Assembly: GCA_012842545.1 (NCBI GenBank)
Contig: DUSQ01000070.1
Span: 1 to 6,448, forward strand
Source of the DNA: Coprothermobacter sp.
GTDB lineage: Bacteria > Coprothermobacterota > Coprothermobacteria > Coprothermobacterales > Coprothermobacteraceae
Direction: 5' to 3'
DNA: 6,448 nt
Below, one piece after another: positions 6,175 through 6,448 of this stretch; position 1 is the first letter of the stretch, and each line of letters starts with the position of its first letter. Made by a program: the position numbers and the translations under genes. Under the pieces are notes generated by a model that ran no database searches, was not told where the DNA came from, and saw only the letters and a list, made by a program, of their open reading frames with translations.

Positions 6175-6448
6175 GTTTATCTTCTCCTCCTCCTTCAGCG
6201 ATTGTTTCTGTGTTCTTAATTGTGCTTAAATAGTATTCCTTAAACTTCAGAAATGCTTGGCTCCTATGACTAACCTGATTCTTTACTTGTGCTGGAAGCT
6301 GTGCAAAGGTTTTCCGAAGCGGAGGGTAGTAAAAAATAGGGTCATAACCAAACCCTCCGTCTCCACATGGCTCTGTGGCTATGTAACCTTCCGCAACTCC
6401 CTCGAAGTAATGAGCAGTTCCTCCCTTATCCACATAACAAACCAAACA
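6167..6448 (-). CDS. rdgB: Non-canonical purine NTP pyrophosphatase, RdgB/HAM1 family (C-terminal half; 5' end beyond window)
   Basis: The last 93 residues of a HAM1/RdgB-type XTP/dITP diphosphatase, which hydrolyses deaminated purine nucleotides (dITP, XTP) to monophosphates and keeps them out of DNA and RNA. Visible signatures are EGVAEGYIATEP, then GDGGFGYDPIFYYPP, then KTFAQLPAQVKN and the base-recognition motif SHRSQAF. Family proteins are about 195-205 residues, so roughly half, including the N-terminal substrate loop and the catalytic Asp, lies beyond the right edge; the frame stays open to the last base. The tail after the fold, about 20 residues ending AEGGGEDKHE, is hydrophilic and doubles as the valS ribosome binding site. 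The stop overlaps the valS start by eight bases. In the family consensus the position after the EP of ATEP is usually Arg-Gly or similar; here it is Cys-Gly. Identification is secure despite truncation. Confidence 0.93.
   Translation of the reverse strand, partial: CLVCYVDKGGTAHYFEGVAEGYIATEPCGDGGFGYDPIFYYPPLRKTFAQLPAQVKNQVSHRSQAFLKFKEYYLSTIKNTETIAEGGGEDKHE
6184..6193 (-). promoter_or_regulatory. Ribosome binding site of valS inside the rdgB C-terminus
   Basis: A GGA repeat (GGAGGAGGAG) lies 9 to 11 or more bases before the valS ATG and at the same time encodes the Gly-Gly-Gly tail of the rdgB product. It offers several overlapping Shine-Dalgarno registers and implies that valS is translated as ribosomes leave rdgB. 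Confidence 0.75.

Noticed and set aside
6167..6200. A T-box riboswitch ahead of valS
   Set aside because: valS in Gram-positive bacteria is often T-box controlled, but here the valS start overlaps rdgB, so no leader fits immediately upstream. Any such leader would have to lie before the operon, outside the window.

Overview
Every gene in this window lies on the minus strand, packed head to tail with almost no non-coding DNA. In transcription order (high to low coordinates) they are: the C-terminal half of rdgB/HAM1 (non-canonical purine NTP pyrophosphatase, cut by the right edge), valS (valyl-tRNA synthetase, complete), the three genes of an AmmeMemoRadiSam system (a LigB/MEMO-like metalloprotein, an AMMECR1-domain protein and a radical SAM enzyme), a small two-helix membrane protein resembling the DUF4321 family, and mreB (bacterial actin, missing only its last few residues at the left edge).

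Junctions are overlaps of 8, 4 and 4 bp and gaps of 3, 2 and 31 bp, with no terminator-like hairpin noticed between genes. The whole window therefore looks like part of one polycistronic operon whose promoter lies beyond the right edge. Several ribosome binding sites sit inside the end of the preceding gene, which suggests translational coupling.

The least understood part is the AmmeMemoRadiSam trio at 2276-3573 plus the radical SAM gene down to 1281. This combination is a recognised but, to my knowledge, biochemically unsolved partnership. The LigB-like and AMMECR1 domains, which I recall being joined in one protein in many Clostridia, are separate proteins here whose genes overlap by an ATGA. 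The trio lies between valS and DUF4321/mreB, where Bacillus-like genomes carry folC, maf and radC.

The organism is a bacterium of moderate GC content with strong AGGAGG-type Shine-Dalgarno sequences. The valS...DUF4321-mreB neighbourhood and the anaerobe-associated radical SAM system point to an anaerobic, possibly thermophilic, Firmicutes-like or Coprothermobacter/Thermotoga-like lineage. MreB resembles the Thermotoga protein as I remember it. This placement is inference from gene content and recalled family sequences, not from a search. I see no rRNA, tRNA, mobile element, CRISPR array or long repeat, and no stretch over 31 bases lacks a gene.
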